From Rhodamnia argentea (Eukaryota; Streptophyta; Magnoliopsida; Myrtales; Myrtaceae): DNA of 64,000 nucleotides. The first letter of the stretch is position 1; the number at the start of each line of letters is the position of its first letter. The position numbers and the translations under genes are program-made. Positions 23,901 to 35,602 of the stretch are shown here, piece by piece. Location: the NCBI RefSeq assembly GCF_020921035.1, contig NC_063150.1, positions 11,408,001 to 11,472,000 on the forward strand, written 5' to 3'. The notes below the pieces were generated by a model. It did not search any database and was not told the origin of the DNA. It saw only the letters and a program-made list of their open reading frames with translations.

Positions 23901-26594
23901 GATTTTGAACTGTTCTTGAAGAAAACATTTAGCTTTTTGTGTTGACATTGCTTAAGAAGGTAGAGGAACCTGTCTTCTTTCCAAGTAAAAGCTGTTTTTG
24001 TGATTTCTTTGAGCTTGTAGACAGTAGTTATCTTTGTTTCTTTGCTTTATTGGCTAGTTTGAGTGAAGGGAGCTGTCTCATGACCAAATCTATCTGGACA
24101 ACATGATTGTTGGCCCATTATTGCCCAAATTATTTTAGCTGGTTGGTTATGAGGGACCTTGTTCTTCTATACAAAACTGAAGCAGGCAGCCTGTGTGAAT
24201 CATAAACTTTATGTTGTTATTTCCCCTTACATTTAGAACTAGAAGTAGATGCACTGTTCTTATGTCAGTTTGGAATAAGAAATCTGCCATTAGTTGATAG
24301 TCTTCCCCATCCATTATGAATTTTTCTATTGCCCAAAGGACTTTTTACTTGTTGCCTTTTCACTTCCTTTTCCTGACAAACTCGCCCCTTCAATGACATG
24401 GAGGAAGGCAACACGCCTGGAAGACTGTGGTCCATTGGCCCTTGACGACCCTGATCCTTTAGCTTTGGAACCTTCTGTTCTTGCTAATATGGCGCTTAGG
24501 CCTAAGTGCATGCTAACTCATGATTGGTTGATACTCTCATCAATAGTATTGTTCCACAGCAGTATTGAGTTTGTTTTTCTTTCAAATTGGTCGTCTGAGT
24601 AATTATTGAGTGGACATTGAGATGATTGCAATAAATGTTATTTCTGTTTCGTGGTACATTTTTCCTGAGTGAAGCCAACTGTGCAGGTTGAGAAGCTGAG
24701 GAAGCTTCCTGATGCTAAACCGATGGAAATAGCCTTCACTGGGATGATAATGTCTGCAATGGAAGGTGGACATATCAATGATTGCCTGTCCATTTTTAAT
24801 CAGATGAGAGGTCTTTGTGCTCCTAATATTGGGACCATAAACATCATGCTAAAGGTTTTTGGTAAGAATGATATGTTTTCTAATGCCAAAGAATTGTTTG
24901 AGGAAGTTAAGGGAACCAGATATATTTCCACTAAGTGCCAGGATGGTGGCAATACATTGGTTCCTGATGAGTACACATTTGGCTCGATGCTCGAGGCATC
25001 CGCTAGTGCTCTTCAGTGGGAATACTTTGAATATGTTTACAAGGAAATGTCACTCTCGGGGTATCAGCTAGACCAAAACAAGCACACTTCACTGCTTGTG
25101 GCAGCATCCAGAGCTGGAAAGGTATGCTTCTCAACCCCTTTCTTTGGTAGATCAACAGATAAAGAAAGCATTACCCGACACACTTATTTGAAGCTGTTAA
25201 TTCATTCTAGAAAGATGTTGATGCATAAGAACTATCCTATAAGTTTGTAAATTCAAAATTCGGAATGGTATTTAGAGTCTGTCCTGGCTTTTGACTTTGC
25301 AATTTTATGGAGAAGGATACACGGTTTGCTGAATATTTTTCTGAGGTAACATGGTGGACTGGGTCTGTTTAGTTGATTTCTTAAGTTGACTACACTATGC
25401 CCATTTTTATCTTCACGTATATTTGATACGCGATGGCACTAGGAAATTTTAGGTGATAATTTCTTGGAAGGTTGCTGAAGTATCTGCACAAGAGGTTGCT
25501 TAAATTTGTAGATTTTTGGTCTGTGTTATTGTTGTCACTAAAACTTAAGACTCCCCATTTCTGGATTCCTTCTATGACACTGATAGATTTCTTTCCTCTA
25601 TTCTGCTGAAACTACGATTTCAATAACTGAATAGATTCACATTTTTGTCCTCTGACTATGCATGGAGTTTTTTTATTTCCATCTCCTATTCCTTCTTGAA
25701 CACTGTGTCAGTGGAAAATAATATATGCTGTTATTACTATAGGGCCATCTACTTGAGCATGCGTTTGATGCTATTCTAGAAAGCGGCGAAGTGCCTCACC
25801 CGCTTTTCTTTGTTGAGATGGTTTTCCAAGCTGCAATTCAACATCAGTATGAAAGAGCAGTCACCATCGTTGCTGCTATGACTCATGTGTCCTTTCAGCT
25901 TAGTGAAAAGCAATGGACGGACCATTTCGTGGAAAATGCAGACAGGGTTGAAAACCACTGTTTGCAGGACCTTCTGAGTGCTCTCGAAGAAAGCCATGTA
26001 ATGACAGAAGGATCTTTTAAAAACTTACTGACATCACTGCGCTCTCTCTGTGAATCTGCATCCGCGGTATCAAGAGATATCTCAGATTTGGGTGTTTCTC
26101 TGCCAGGACGGAGAACTGAGTATCTTTCAGGAGGTCATGAGGAAGTGAAAACTGAACAGACTAATCGGCTGAAGGTTACTGCAAATGTTGCCTCTTCTAT
26201 GCATAACTCTACTAACCGAACCAGCAGCGACATGGAAGGAGACAAGCCTCAGGGAGAGACTACTCGTAGGTTTGGGAATTCTCCATGTTGGAAAGACGGA
26301 AGAAATGACCTTGATAACGATGCGTCGGCAAATGACATGGCGAGCAGCGAATCCACTAGTCTGGACAGTGTTCTTTCGAGCTTTAATTCGGATGGGAGCT
26401 TAAAAGAGTTTGACGAAGACGGTCCCCACATGCCAACCGAGGATTCCGAACCAAAGTTGCCGACAGCACACGAGATTCTGAAATCGTGGAAACTGAGCAG
26501 ACAAAAAGATGGTATATACTTCCCTTTTCAACTTGGCAAGAAACAAGTACATGTTGCTTCAAACCTTGGTGACTGCCAAAGTGCGGATACGTGA
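20924..26594 (+). CDS. DG1: Pentatricopeptide-repeat protein, DELAYED GREENING 1 type
   Basis: Nine exons: 20924-21510, 21706-21897, 22179-22260, 22338-22529, 22618-22731, 23346-23439, 23522-23679, 24687-25121 and 25743-26594. All phases close, giving 901 residues. The N-terminal 195 residues are basic and charged, with the motif KLLKDGVFPTPRIVHNIRKK typical of this family. Helical-repeat (PPR/TPR-like) segments run from about residue 200 to 640, with phrases such as KDWKFSRMMK, GRWQEAIMEV, NIGTINIMLKVFGKNDM, ASRAGKGHLLEHAFD and PHPLFFVEM. The tail (640-901) is acidic, low in order and variable, ending in a conserved AHEILKSWK. Arabidopsis DG1 is a chloroplast protein reported to work with sigma factor SIG6 in plastid-encoded-polymerase transcription early in leaf development. 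No in-frame upstream ATG exists. Exon 6 depends on an unusual AAAG/G acceptor. Confidence 0.9.
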
Positions 26595-27765
26595 TGTTCG
26601 ATTACCGTAGTGGTAGAAGTATGTGAAGTCCCTTGTCCGTCGTACGGTACAAGGTAGACAAGTCAATTGTTTTGACATGAATCGTTTATTCACATCTATG
26701 TTCAGTCCTCTTCCGAGCCATTTTACGATATTTCTTCAGCTTCTCGACTTATGCTCATCTAGTCTGATTCGATGGTTCATGTTGGATCTGTTCAACGAAG
26801 TATCGGTTGTGCTAATGTGCCGAGCGCATTGCCCGTGAGTAGTGATTGATTCTCAGAAGGAAAAAATAGCGCGTGTTCTGTGCCTTGGTGCATGGAGAAT
26901 CCGCTACACCATTGTCTTCCTTATGTTGCATTTGTTTTCTGTATTTCGACCAAATTAACACCAAGGCGTTTCCAATATAATAGCATTGAAATAGAGTATA
27001 TAATCAAAGAAATCTCACTCAGCCTTTTTGTTGTGCTATTTCTTAAAATCTAATCGTTCCGTTTCCTTTTAACTCTTTCCATTTCTTATTATAATTTCGT
27101 CTTCTTTAGTTCATTTTATTTGTTATTCAAACCAAATTAATAAGTTAAAGCTCATGAACTTCTTCCATATCCATTTATTAAAGAAAGTATCGTATCAAAT
27201 TATGCCGATGTTTTAATAGAATTATTCTCATTATTATTATTATTCTTGGTTAAGTGAATTCAATATATAATATAAGCTATCTATTTAATAAACGAACGTC
27301 AAAAGTGGAAAAAATTAAAATAAGACAATGGATTTTGAAGGAAATAAGTAAGCTACATAAAATATACAAAAAAAAGATCATATTTGAGAAAAATTATAGT
27401 TTTATATCATAAGTAATGTTGCTATCCTAAATAACTTTTTAAAAAGGAAAGAATGCTATAATTTTCAATTTCATTTTAATGAAAATTAAATAAACTAATA
27501 TGAAACAAGATGAATATTTCTTGTATTGATTTACAAGCAATTGCATTTTATTCTAGTAGTAAGTGAATATTTTTATCATGTAAAATTTATCCACTTTATT
27601 AAATAAACTATATTAGAGAAAGTACTATTTCATAATAAAATAAAAAAATGAAGATAGAGCTAGCTTTTTTTCCACGAAAGAAAGGAAAAAGGTAAGTTCA
27701 AACTTTGACTATTTACTCTATTTGACATATGTTATATTTGTATTCCTTGTGAATGAGTTGTTAAG
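26595..27765. other. 3' flank of DG1, then AT-rich DNA
   Basis: The first 400 bases are gene-like in composition and are probably the DG1 3' UTR. After 27000 the sequence is strongly AT-rich with no feature that I can name. Confidence 0.45.
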
Positions 27766-28002
27766 GGCAAAATTAGTGGTGGCCGGTTCGACGGAACCGC
27801 GGGTTCCAGTTCAGGAACCGGCGGTTCCGGTTCCAAAAAAAGGTGGAACCGCCAGGCCCAAGGCCCAATTGCTCTTTTCACTCAACTTACTTCCTTTTTT
27901 TTTTTTTTTATAACCAGGTTGGAACCGGCTCGGAACCGTTCCGGGCCGGTCAACGGGCCGGCTCCGGGCTCACGGGTCCATTTGGCCACCTCTAGGCAAA
28001 AT
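27766..28002. mobile_element. hAT-type MITE, 221 bp, with perfect 8-bp target duplication
   Basis: The body is 27774-27994. The ends TAGTGGTGGCC and GGCCACCTCTA are inverse (10 of 11), and the flanks are exact GGCAAAAT direct repeats (27766-27773 and 27995-28002). The TAGNGGTGGCC terminus is a known plant hAT type. The interior is GC-rich with repeated GGAACCG/CGGTTCC words in inverted orientation, which would fold into a stem. It is non-coding. The exact duplication indicates a fairly young insertion. Confidence 0.9.
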
Positions 28003-28484
28003 GATAGAATTTGAAATAGTTGTGGAAGAAGACATTTTGGTTGTGGCAATACCATTTGTCAATAATTAACCATTGATGAATTAAATTTATTTGCAAAAAG
28101 TATGAATTATATACCTAATAAAAATGACTCTATTTAATTTTGACGGTCATATTAATAGTAGGTTATGTCATTATACTATCCACATAGTTAAATATATTTT
28201 TCATTCTATTTTTATTATTTATATATCATTAACGGATAACATAATAGATATACATGCTATGTCTATTATACGTTTGTATCTTTTTTTCTCTTTTCTTTTG
28301 TGCTTTTTATTAAATTAAGGGAGCGTTTGTTTTGCCAGTAAATGAACGATTTGAAAAATATTTTTTCTAATAATAAGTGATTTGAAATAATTAATCAATA
28401 AAAAAATTTGCATTATCGATCGATTTATATTTAATTATTTTGGTACATGGTGAATATATTTTGTATTTTTAAAAATAAGGATTT
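28003..28484. other. AT-rich spacer, possible MITE relic
   Basis: No gene is seen. GGGAGCGTTTGTTTTG at about 28319, followed by GATTTGAAAAATATTTTTT, resembles one end of a MITE family; a related string occurs near 56940. Confidence 0.35.
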
Positions 28485-29272
28485 TTTTTTTAAAAAAAAG
28501 GCCCATAGTCCTCTCGTTTTTTCAATTAAGGGCCCCAAGTAAGCTTTGTTTGCAATAAGGGTATGAAGTGTCATTATCTTTTCAAACAAGAATCTGAAGT
28601 GAATGTTGTTTCAAATAAAGGCATGAAGTAGCCATGAAATTTCAAAAAAGGCTTGATTTTAAGGGCATTTTAGTATTCTCTTGTATTTGAATTTTTTTCT
28701 TTCTTATTAATTTTTTTTGTTTCTTTAAAATTTAACAAAGAAAAAAAAAATACAAAGGCAGGAGGCTACCCCTCCTACCTCCGGCCACCGCCCCACTTGG
28801 ACAACAAGAACCCTTCGAAACTAGAATTATAATCGAAGGAGCTCGAGTTGGATTTCTCCCGCACCCGAGCAGAAATAGCTAGCCCTCCCCTTTGATTGAG
28901 GGGTCGACGGCCCTAGCAGAGGCGTCAGAGACCCCACCGGTCTTTGGCGCCTTCGCCACCCCCACCAGTGATGGCTCGACCGCCATAGGTTGGAGGGGCA
29001 GTCTTTTCGGCCATGTGGCTGTTTTTTCAATTTTTTTTATTTTTAAAAACTAGGAAAAGGAGAAAATAGAGAAAAATTTCAAAAAAAATAAGAAATGACG
29101 AAAATACCATTTAATTCAGGCCCTTTTTTGAAACTCTATTGTCATTTCGGACCCTTATTTGAAGTTTATTATGTCATTTCAAGCCCTTATTTAAAATAAA
29201 GTTCACTTGGGCCTTTAATGAAAAAAACGAGAGGGTTTTGGCCTTTTCTTTTTAAATTTTTCCTAAAAATAA
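28485..29272. repeat. Palindromic dispersed element, copy C, upstream of the bL12m gene
   Basis: The left arm (AAAGGCCCATAGTCCTCTCGTTTTTTC, then AATAAGGG and AAATAAAGGCATGAAGT) returns inverted on the right (CCCTTATTTGAAGTTT, AAAAACGAGAGGGTTTTGGCCTTTTCTTTTT). The outermost arms (about 28493-28525 against 29225-29260) are close to perfect inverses. A GC-rich core lies at 28780-29010 between T-rich and A-rich tracts. It ends about 180 bases before the start codon of the next gene. Confidence 0.7.
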
Positions 29273-29450
29273 TTATTTCTCACGAATAAATGTTACTTAC
29301 GTGGCAAATGGACAGAGGAGAGAGAAAATACCAGAGCTCAAGAACACTTGGTTCCAATCGAATGAAGAACCCCCTAAAACCCTAAACCCATCGAATGATC
29401 TATGAAACCCGATCACGACATTGAATTCTCCGAAGAAACCTCTCGCGAAA

Positions 29451-29972
29451 ATGCCCGCGAAGATCCACCGCGGATCACTCCTCAAGCTCTTCGCCGCCTC
29501 CCGGAGCCCCGCTCACCCTCGCTTCTTCTGCACCCAGACGACGCCCACCGAGCCGCGGACTCAGAAGCTCGAGCGGATCGCCGACGAGCTCATCAGCCTC
29601 ACCAAGCTCGAGAGATATGACTACTCCATCCTGTTCAACCTCAAGATGGGTCTCAACAAGTACGGCCCCGCGGTCTCCGGAGTCGGGTCGGGAGGACCCG
29701 GGCCGGGCTCGAAGCACGCGGATGCCGGCGCGGGTGCTGCGGCGGTGGCGGCGGAGAAGACGGTGTTCGACATTAAGTTGGAGAAGTTCGATGCCGCGGC
29801 GAAGATAAAGATTATCAAGGAGGTGAGGGGGTCCACGGATTTGGGGCTGAAGGAGGCCAAGGACTTGGTGGAGAAGGCGCCGGCGGTTCTGAAGAAAGGG
29901 GTTACGAAGGAGGAGGCGGCTCCGATCTTGGAGAAGCTCAAGGAATTGGGTGCTACTGTGGTATTGGAATGA
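29451..29972 (+). CDS. Mitochondrial large-subunit ribosomal protein bL12m (L7/L12)
   Basis: An intronless frame of 173 residues. Residues 1-30 are basic with Ser, Ala and Phe and no acidic residue ([20 protein letters not shown]), as expected of a mitochondrial presequence. Residues 38-70 form the N-terminal dimerisation segment ([15 protein letters not shown]), residues 72-102 a Gly/Ala-rich hinge, and residues 103-173 the classic L12 C-terminal domain, with [45 protein letters not shown] and the final [10 protein letters not shown]12 forms the flexible stalk that recruits translation factors to the ribosome. I chose the ATG at 29451 because the frame upstream offers only non-ATG starts. 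Targeting to mitochondria and not plastids is inferred from the presequence and the hinge. Confidence 0.93.
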   Translation: MPAKIHRGSLLKLFAASRSPAHPRFFCTQTTPTEPRTQKLERIADELISLTKLERYDYSILFNLKMGLNKYGPAVSGVGSGGPGPGSKHADAGAGAAAVAAEKTVFDIKLEKFDAAAKIKIIKEVRGSTDLGLKEAKDLVEKAPAVLKKGVTKEEAAPILEKLKELGATVVLE

Positions 29973-32195
29973 ATTTGGTTCCTTTTTGACATTTTGCTTT
30001 TATTTTTCTAGTCGAGTTGATGTTGTAATTTGGAATAACATTGAGCTGAGCATTGGCAAATGAATCAAATTTTGATGATATGTGCGAATTTTCTCCATTC
30101 CGGGGAATTATTTCTGAGTGTTGCTCCTTGTGGGTTTTGTGCTGGGAAAATGTTTGGGAAGTGTTGGTGAAGTTGAGCATTGCTTATCGAAGAGGCAATT
30201 GACAGTCCACTTTCGATTTCCTGGTGGAGTTCTTGCTGGCAATGAACATTGCTTCGTCAAGCATAGCTTTTCCAAGTTTTGTGTTGGGATTATTCGAAAT
30301 TTGTATACTGGATTGATTCTTCATTTGGAAATAGAGCTTTGGTTCAGACTTCTACTGAAGGATTATTGGGTCAAACTAATCAAAAAAGCAAGACAGATCC
30401 TTGTGATGGTAGGCTTTCCTGCTGATTTGAGTATTTTTTGTTGGAGAAGTCGCAATTCTAGACGGTGGAGCTTCTGGAACGTAAAAGGTACTTCCTACTT
30501 TCTATCCTTTCTCTTCACTTAAATATCTCAAGGCTGTTTGGATGACATCTTCTAGGATTGATGGATCCTCCTTACTTTCTTGCTTCTTTGCTGCCAATAT
30601 CATTCCATATTCAACATCAATATCACCTTTATCCTAAACTAGTTAGGATCAGCGGTTGATGAATCCAAAAATAAATAAAATAAAAGCAAGACCGATTGAG
30701 GGAAAGAAATAATTATAAAAATATAAAATAAAACTAAAAAAAAACTTGAAATTCTAAGGTGGTCCGGCGGTAACGAGCTATATCTTTGCATATCAGTTGC
30801 ATTGAACGCGATTCAGAGCTTGTAATCAGAAACTCAGTGTTTGCTTTTAACTGTTTATGGTACTTCACACCTGCTTTTGTTTCTTCAATTATCATTTTTT
30901 GATGCTGTAATGATGGATTTGGAAGTATTCTTTATTTGGTCCTTGATAGTCAGTAGTATCTGAGTTCCACCTATCAATATGCGTAACTGCTGCTGGTGAA
31001 ACGCTTCTTATTCGATCTTAGCTATGCACTAGCTTATCTCATGGTATGCGTCATAATAAACATCTTGTTGATGTCGCAGGATCGTGAAAATAGAGTGCTT
31101 CCAGGAAGATTCGAAATCACTCTCAGGAGAGGTATCAAGTTTGACTTCTGAGGTTTGCCTTTGCCTTAAAGAATGACTTGATTAAACATGACTCTGTTTC
31201 TATTGTATTTAGCTTCTGCTCGTAGCAGAGGGGTCTAAGGAATCAAGTATTGTTCCTTATTGTCACGTTCAATTATGTAAGTTGGCTTTAAACACACGTT
31301 AGCTCAATATTGAATTAGAAGCCTCAGGAGCCAGATGTAGAGAAACTGGAGTCATACGATAAGATCATCATTGCTCGATCATTCCACAAGCTGCCTGACC
31401 TAGGGATCGTCGCGGTTTCGATGGGAGAATGAGTACTCTTCTCTTACACGAGATCTCCGCCATCTTGGTGGACAGTTTCGACGATGTCGATCAATACTTC
31501 CGGCATTCTTAGTGCCCCCCGTAGTTCCAAACTATAGCAAAAGAAAGCAATGAGCCCTTAAGGGCCTTAACTGTCACAATTTTTTTCAGTCCGGGTTTGG
31601 ACGGTTCGGTACAATATAAGAATCTTAGGCGGGAATGTGTTCCCAAACGGCGTGGGATCTAAACCAGCTTAAAATAAAAGGTGTTGGACTTTCTGTCTTC
31701 TTTAATAAACAAAGTTCTTTGGTAGTCAAATAAAGCAATGGATCAAAGTCCCCACTAGAAGTTACGATAGGACTATGTTTGGTTCATATCCAAGACATGA
31801 TAAGGGCGAATGTAGGAGTGGTATAGATTGGATAAAAATATCACTTATAGACAATGAGATAAATGTGGATAGGATGTCTTATATCAATCCTATAAAAGCT
31901 AAACGATTATTTGGTTATTTGCACCAACCAAAACAATTGTATTATGACCTTCTCAATCCTTTTTTACCATGATGGAGGCAAGGCAATCCAATAGCTGTGT
32001 GACAGCAGCGACTAGTCGTTTCACTTATAACAAACTTCTTAAATTAAAAAGATTAATTAGACCCAAAAAAATTAATAATATTGAAATTGTACTAATTTAA
32101 TTTATATATTTGAATTTCTTTTTGTTCTACAATAGAGTTGTATATCCTATATTTTTGTATTAAGGAAAACAGAAAAAATTGAAAAAGAGAGTGAC
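29973..32195. other. 3' flank of bL12m and intergenic DNA
   Basis: No complete gene. The first part may be 3' UTR. At 31322-31500 a GC-richer stretch reads briefly like an exon (EKLESYDKIIIARSFHKLPD), then meets stops, with weak exon-like pieces near 31080-31150. It may be a decayed gene fragment that I cannot identify. After 31770 the sequence is AT-rich. Confidence 0.35.
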
Positions 32196-32245
32196 AATAA
32201 TAAACAAAATAGGCCTCACCAAAAAAAAATAATAAACAAAATAGG
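32196..32245. mobile_element. Micro-insertion: 14 bp (CCTCACC plus A tract) flanked by exact 18-bp direct repeats
   Basis: AATAATAAACAAAATAGG occurs at 32196-32213 and 32228-32245. Between the copies lies CCTCACCAAAAAAA. The structure (short tag, A tract, long exact target duplication) is that of a target-primed retroposition event that kept almost none of its template. Four more with the same plan lie at 38475, 38669, 40790 and 48590. Confidence 0.7.
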
Positions 32246-32426
32246 TAAATAAAAATGAAGTAGAGCGATCCAAGTATTGAATGAACACATTTAAACTTAG
32301 AAAATATTTTTCTAATTCTCGAAAGTGAGAGGCAATGAGATTTTAAAAAAAACCTTACCCCTTTCTCCTTCTCTGTAGTTTTGTTCACATTAAAGTTTTA
32401 TGACTGCATTGTAAGTTTTTAGTTCT

Positions 32427-32600
32427 ATGTCGAAGCTGTATGAAAATGACGAGAGAGTCCAATCTTCTCCTTCGCAGCTCTCTAGTTTATGTCGAAGGTT
32501 CACGAAGGTAGCAAGAGAGTCAAATCTCTACCTTCTTAGCTCTCTTGCTCATGTCAAAACTTCATGAAAAGCGGCGAAAGAGTCAAAAACACTACACTTT
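32427..32600. repeat. Three-unit tandem repeat, 62 bp
   Basis: Units begin at 32427, 32489 and 32551 with ATGTCGAAG, ATGTCGAAG and ATGTCAAAA, and share GAGAGAGTCCAATCT / CAAGAGAGTCAAATCT and CTTNGCAGCTCTCT-type phrases. The third unit is partial. It is not coding. Confidence 0.75.
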
Positions 32601-33422
32601 GGAATTGCAAAGTTCAAGGGTTATGATTCTTTCACCCACTGCTTTCGGCATTAGCCGGCTAATCTATCCCGTTAATGCTGCAGTAACACGTTTACATTTT
32701 TTGTTGTAGTCGAATCTAGCGCTCCGGAATACCTAATGAGTTCTTTTTGTGTTTAAGGTTTAGATCATATAATGATCAAGGATTGGTTGTAAGAGGTTGT
32801 CTTCGTTTATGCATTTATGGTTTCATTAATAGTGAATCGTGAGAGATTCTTATTATTTACACTGGGTGCATTATCGAGTCTATTTACACCGATATGCAGT
32901 TCGTATCAAACAAAGAAAATATTCAGCTTTAACCGCAATTCACCAAACAATGAATAGAATATAGAAAAGTATAAAGATTTTATATCTTACGTTATTTACT
33001 CCTACTTTGGCTAAAAATTCAGATGACTTTACATAGCATGAAAACATTGAAAAGCATGTCATCAATACTGGTATAAGAGGATTTGGGAAATAAATACTAG
33101 AGTTACAAAATTCGAAAAAATTCCCAACCTAAGTTGAGAATAAATTTATCGAGACAAAAAAATTTAATTTCGATCAAGCGGTTTCGTCGGGCTTAAAGTC
33201 CCAAACTTTTTTCTTGACCATCTTCACGACTCGAGAAGTTCCTTTTAAGGTTCTCATTAACAAATGCTCTGGATACACTAATTGGTACTAATTAAGTTTA
33301 CCAAAAATGAAAATGGCCTTTAAAAGGGAGGAATTATACAAATTATAAAAAAAACTCATTCACTTCAATAGTAAATTTTAAATTTTCGAAGTACATTAGT
33401 GAGACTAGGCAAGTGTCCAAGA
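32601..33422. other. AT-rich intergenic DNA, nothing identified
   Basis: No gene or repeat that I can support. Confidence 0.4.
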
Positions 33423-33572
33423 GATGAGCCCCTAGCACGCGACTCAATGGTAAGGGAATTGGTTGGAGTGAGAGTGTTTAATTTCAAGTGTGAGATTTGA
33501 CTCTGCAAAGAAGTAAAAATCTGAAAGAGAAATGAGAATTACAATAGGACAGGCCAAAAAAAAAAAAAAAAT
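33423..33572 (+). mobile_element. Possible SINE relic
   Basis: CACGCGACTCAATGGTAAGGG at 33436 resembles a tRNA-type A box of plant SINEs (GCNCAATGGTNAG), followed by a B-box-like GTGAGATTTGACTC and, about 60 bases later, a 17-A tail at 33556-33572. I could not find target duplications. Tentative. Confidence 0.3.
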
Positions 33573-35602
33573 TCTCCCAGAGGCACCTGTTAGCATCTTC
33601 ATCCTTATGATAGGCATTGGCGAATATTATCCCTATTTCCAAAAGACCCTTTTATGAAAAATGTCTTCATGGTACTTTGTAAAAAGCAGTAATAACATTT
33701 TCTTGTGTTTTTTAATATTCAATGTATCTCAATGTATATAGGAAATAGTTCTCTCCATTTTGAAGCTTCTTGTTGAGCTTCTTTGAGACACTTCTTAGCA
33801 AGATCCAGGTAGAGCCTAACATGCATAAAATGTGCGGCTGGAAACTGTTGCATATTAGCCACAAAAGTCCTTGCCATTGTGTTCTCCGACCGTGATCTAC
33901 AACATTTGTGCAAAATCTATACTTTCATTCTCTCCATTGTTCAGAAACAAAGACAACACAATTGGCACCTCAATTCCCCATATTCTCCTCTTCTTTTGCC
34001 TCTATTTCATGGTGGTCTTTCAAATAGAAAGACCTAAAAGCTCTACACAGTTTTTTTTTTTTCCCTCCGGAGAAACCCAAAATTACCCAAATATTCCCCA
34101 GATTTACAGCCCAAAACATATTTACAGTGAAAAAAGAGTTACAAAAAGTAGCTGGATGGGTTCACATCCATCCTGAGCGATGGTTTATGTCCAGCATTTG
34201 AGATCACCTGCAAGTCACAGCAGTTGTCTGCAAAAACACAGAACATAATTATCTGATAAGAAACAGGAAAAGAATAAGCCACTAGGCCAATGACAATTAT
34301 ATCTTATACTTCATTTAGAAATACAAACACAAACATTATGATCCAACTCAGACCCAAGCACAGTAGCGGCCAAGTAAAAGTATCCAATTTTTATGGTGTG
34401 ATGGTTAGCTGTTCATGGACTAGCTGTACCTACTGTTCCTTTAAAATTTTCAGCGAGAGAAGGAATCTAACTGGAGCATTTTCATGGCAGACGTAAAGCT
34501 CACTTGGACTGCTACCCAGGAAAAAAAAAACAGTTGGACAAAAGAGAAGATAGTGTCAGCAATTAGGAGTCTATGTTAGGAACAAATCTCAGGTGATTAT
34601 CAGCTGAAGAGAGAGGATTCCTGTATGTTGCTCATTCTTGGATACAGGATTTGCGTCTGTACCCCAGTGTTGAAACTGTCCATCTATCTAGTTATGGGAT
34701 GTACAGAGTCATGGGGAAAATTGAACCAGAAGTCCTTAAAATTGTGTATGAGACAATATCAGTTCTAAGCATTTCAATTGATGCAATCAACTTCTAAACC
34801 TTTGTGAAAAGGTTCATATAAGTCCTAGCAAAAATGCAACCCGATTTCTACTGCGTGGCGCTCTTTAAAGCAGTCACGTAGGCAATTTCTGTCGGCATGT
34901 TAGCAATTTCTGGTAGGAGACTTGATAAGGTTCAAGACTTAATTATGTGACTCAAAAGGTTTTGCGAGTTAATTTCATTTTGCACATAAGGTTTAAGATT
35001 TTTAACACACTTCCGATGAAGTCATGCTATAAAAATGGAAAATTTGACATTTAGCGTTGTAAATTAGAAAAAAGAAAAAATAGAATGTGATACATGCCCC
35101 AACCTATTACTGTACACAATATTCTGATGATTCTCCTTCCAGGTATTATTTTAAAAAGGTGTTGATGTCGTGGTTCACATAAGCAATAGATGCCCATCCA
35201 TGCCAACACCCACATAGGTCTCTCTATTAAAAAGGACCATGACCTCCATAAATGAGTTGGAGTAACATAGAAGATATATAACCTAGTCATACAGCCATGA
35301 AAATAAGTATCTCCGAAGGTTTTCTGAGTGATCTACAGAACATTTTCCATCAATTGGCATTTTGCTAGGTAAACAAGAACTCAACCGAAATATATGTGCT
35401 GATACAGAGGCATCTCATTTCCAGATATTGGCTCCTTTGCAATGATTCGCTCAGATGGGGCACTTTTTACCCCATTATAAGAAAATTTTGCCACAAGTCT
35501 CCTGTATCACTTACTCTAGAATGAGGGGAGATTATATACTCAAAAAGAAATGATCTGAACCAGACAGTGCATGCTATGTACTTCTAGAGTAGAGAAAAAC
35601 TT
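33573..35602. other. 3' flank of the TRB gene, no gene seen
   Basis: Short frames on both strands only. The part nearest 35602 should be TRB 3' UTR. Confidence 0.4.

Noticed and set aside
29402..29992. Overlapping frames on both strands around bL12m
   Set aside because: High GC makes stops rare; only the 29451-29972 reading has the L12 domains.
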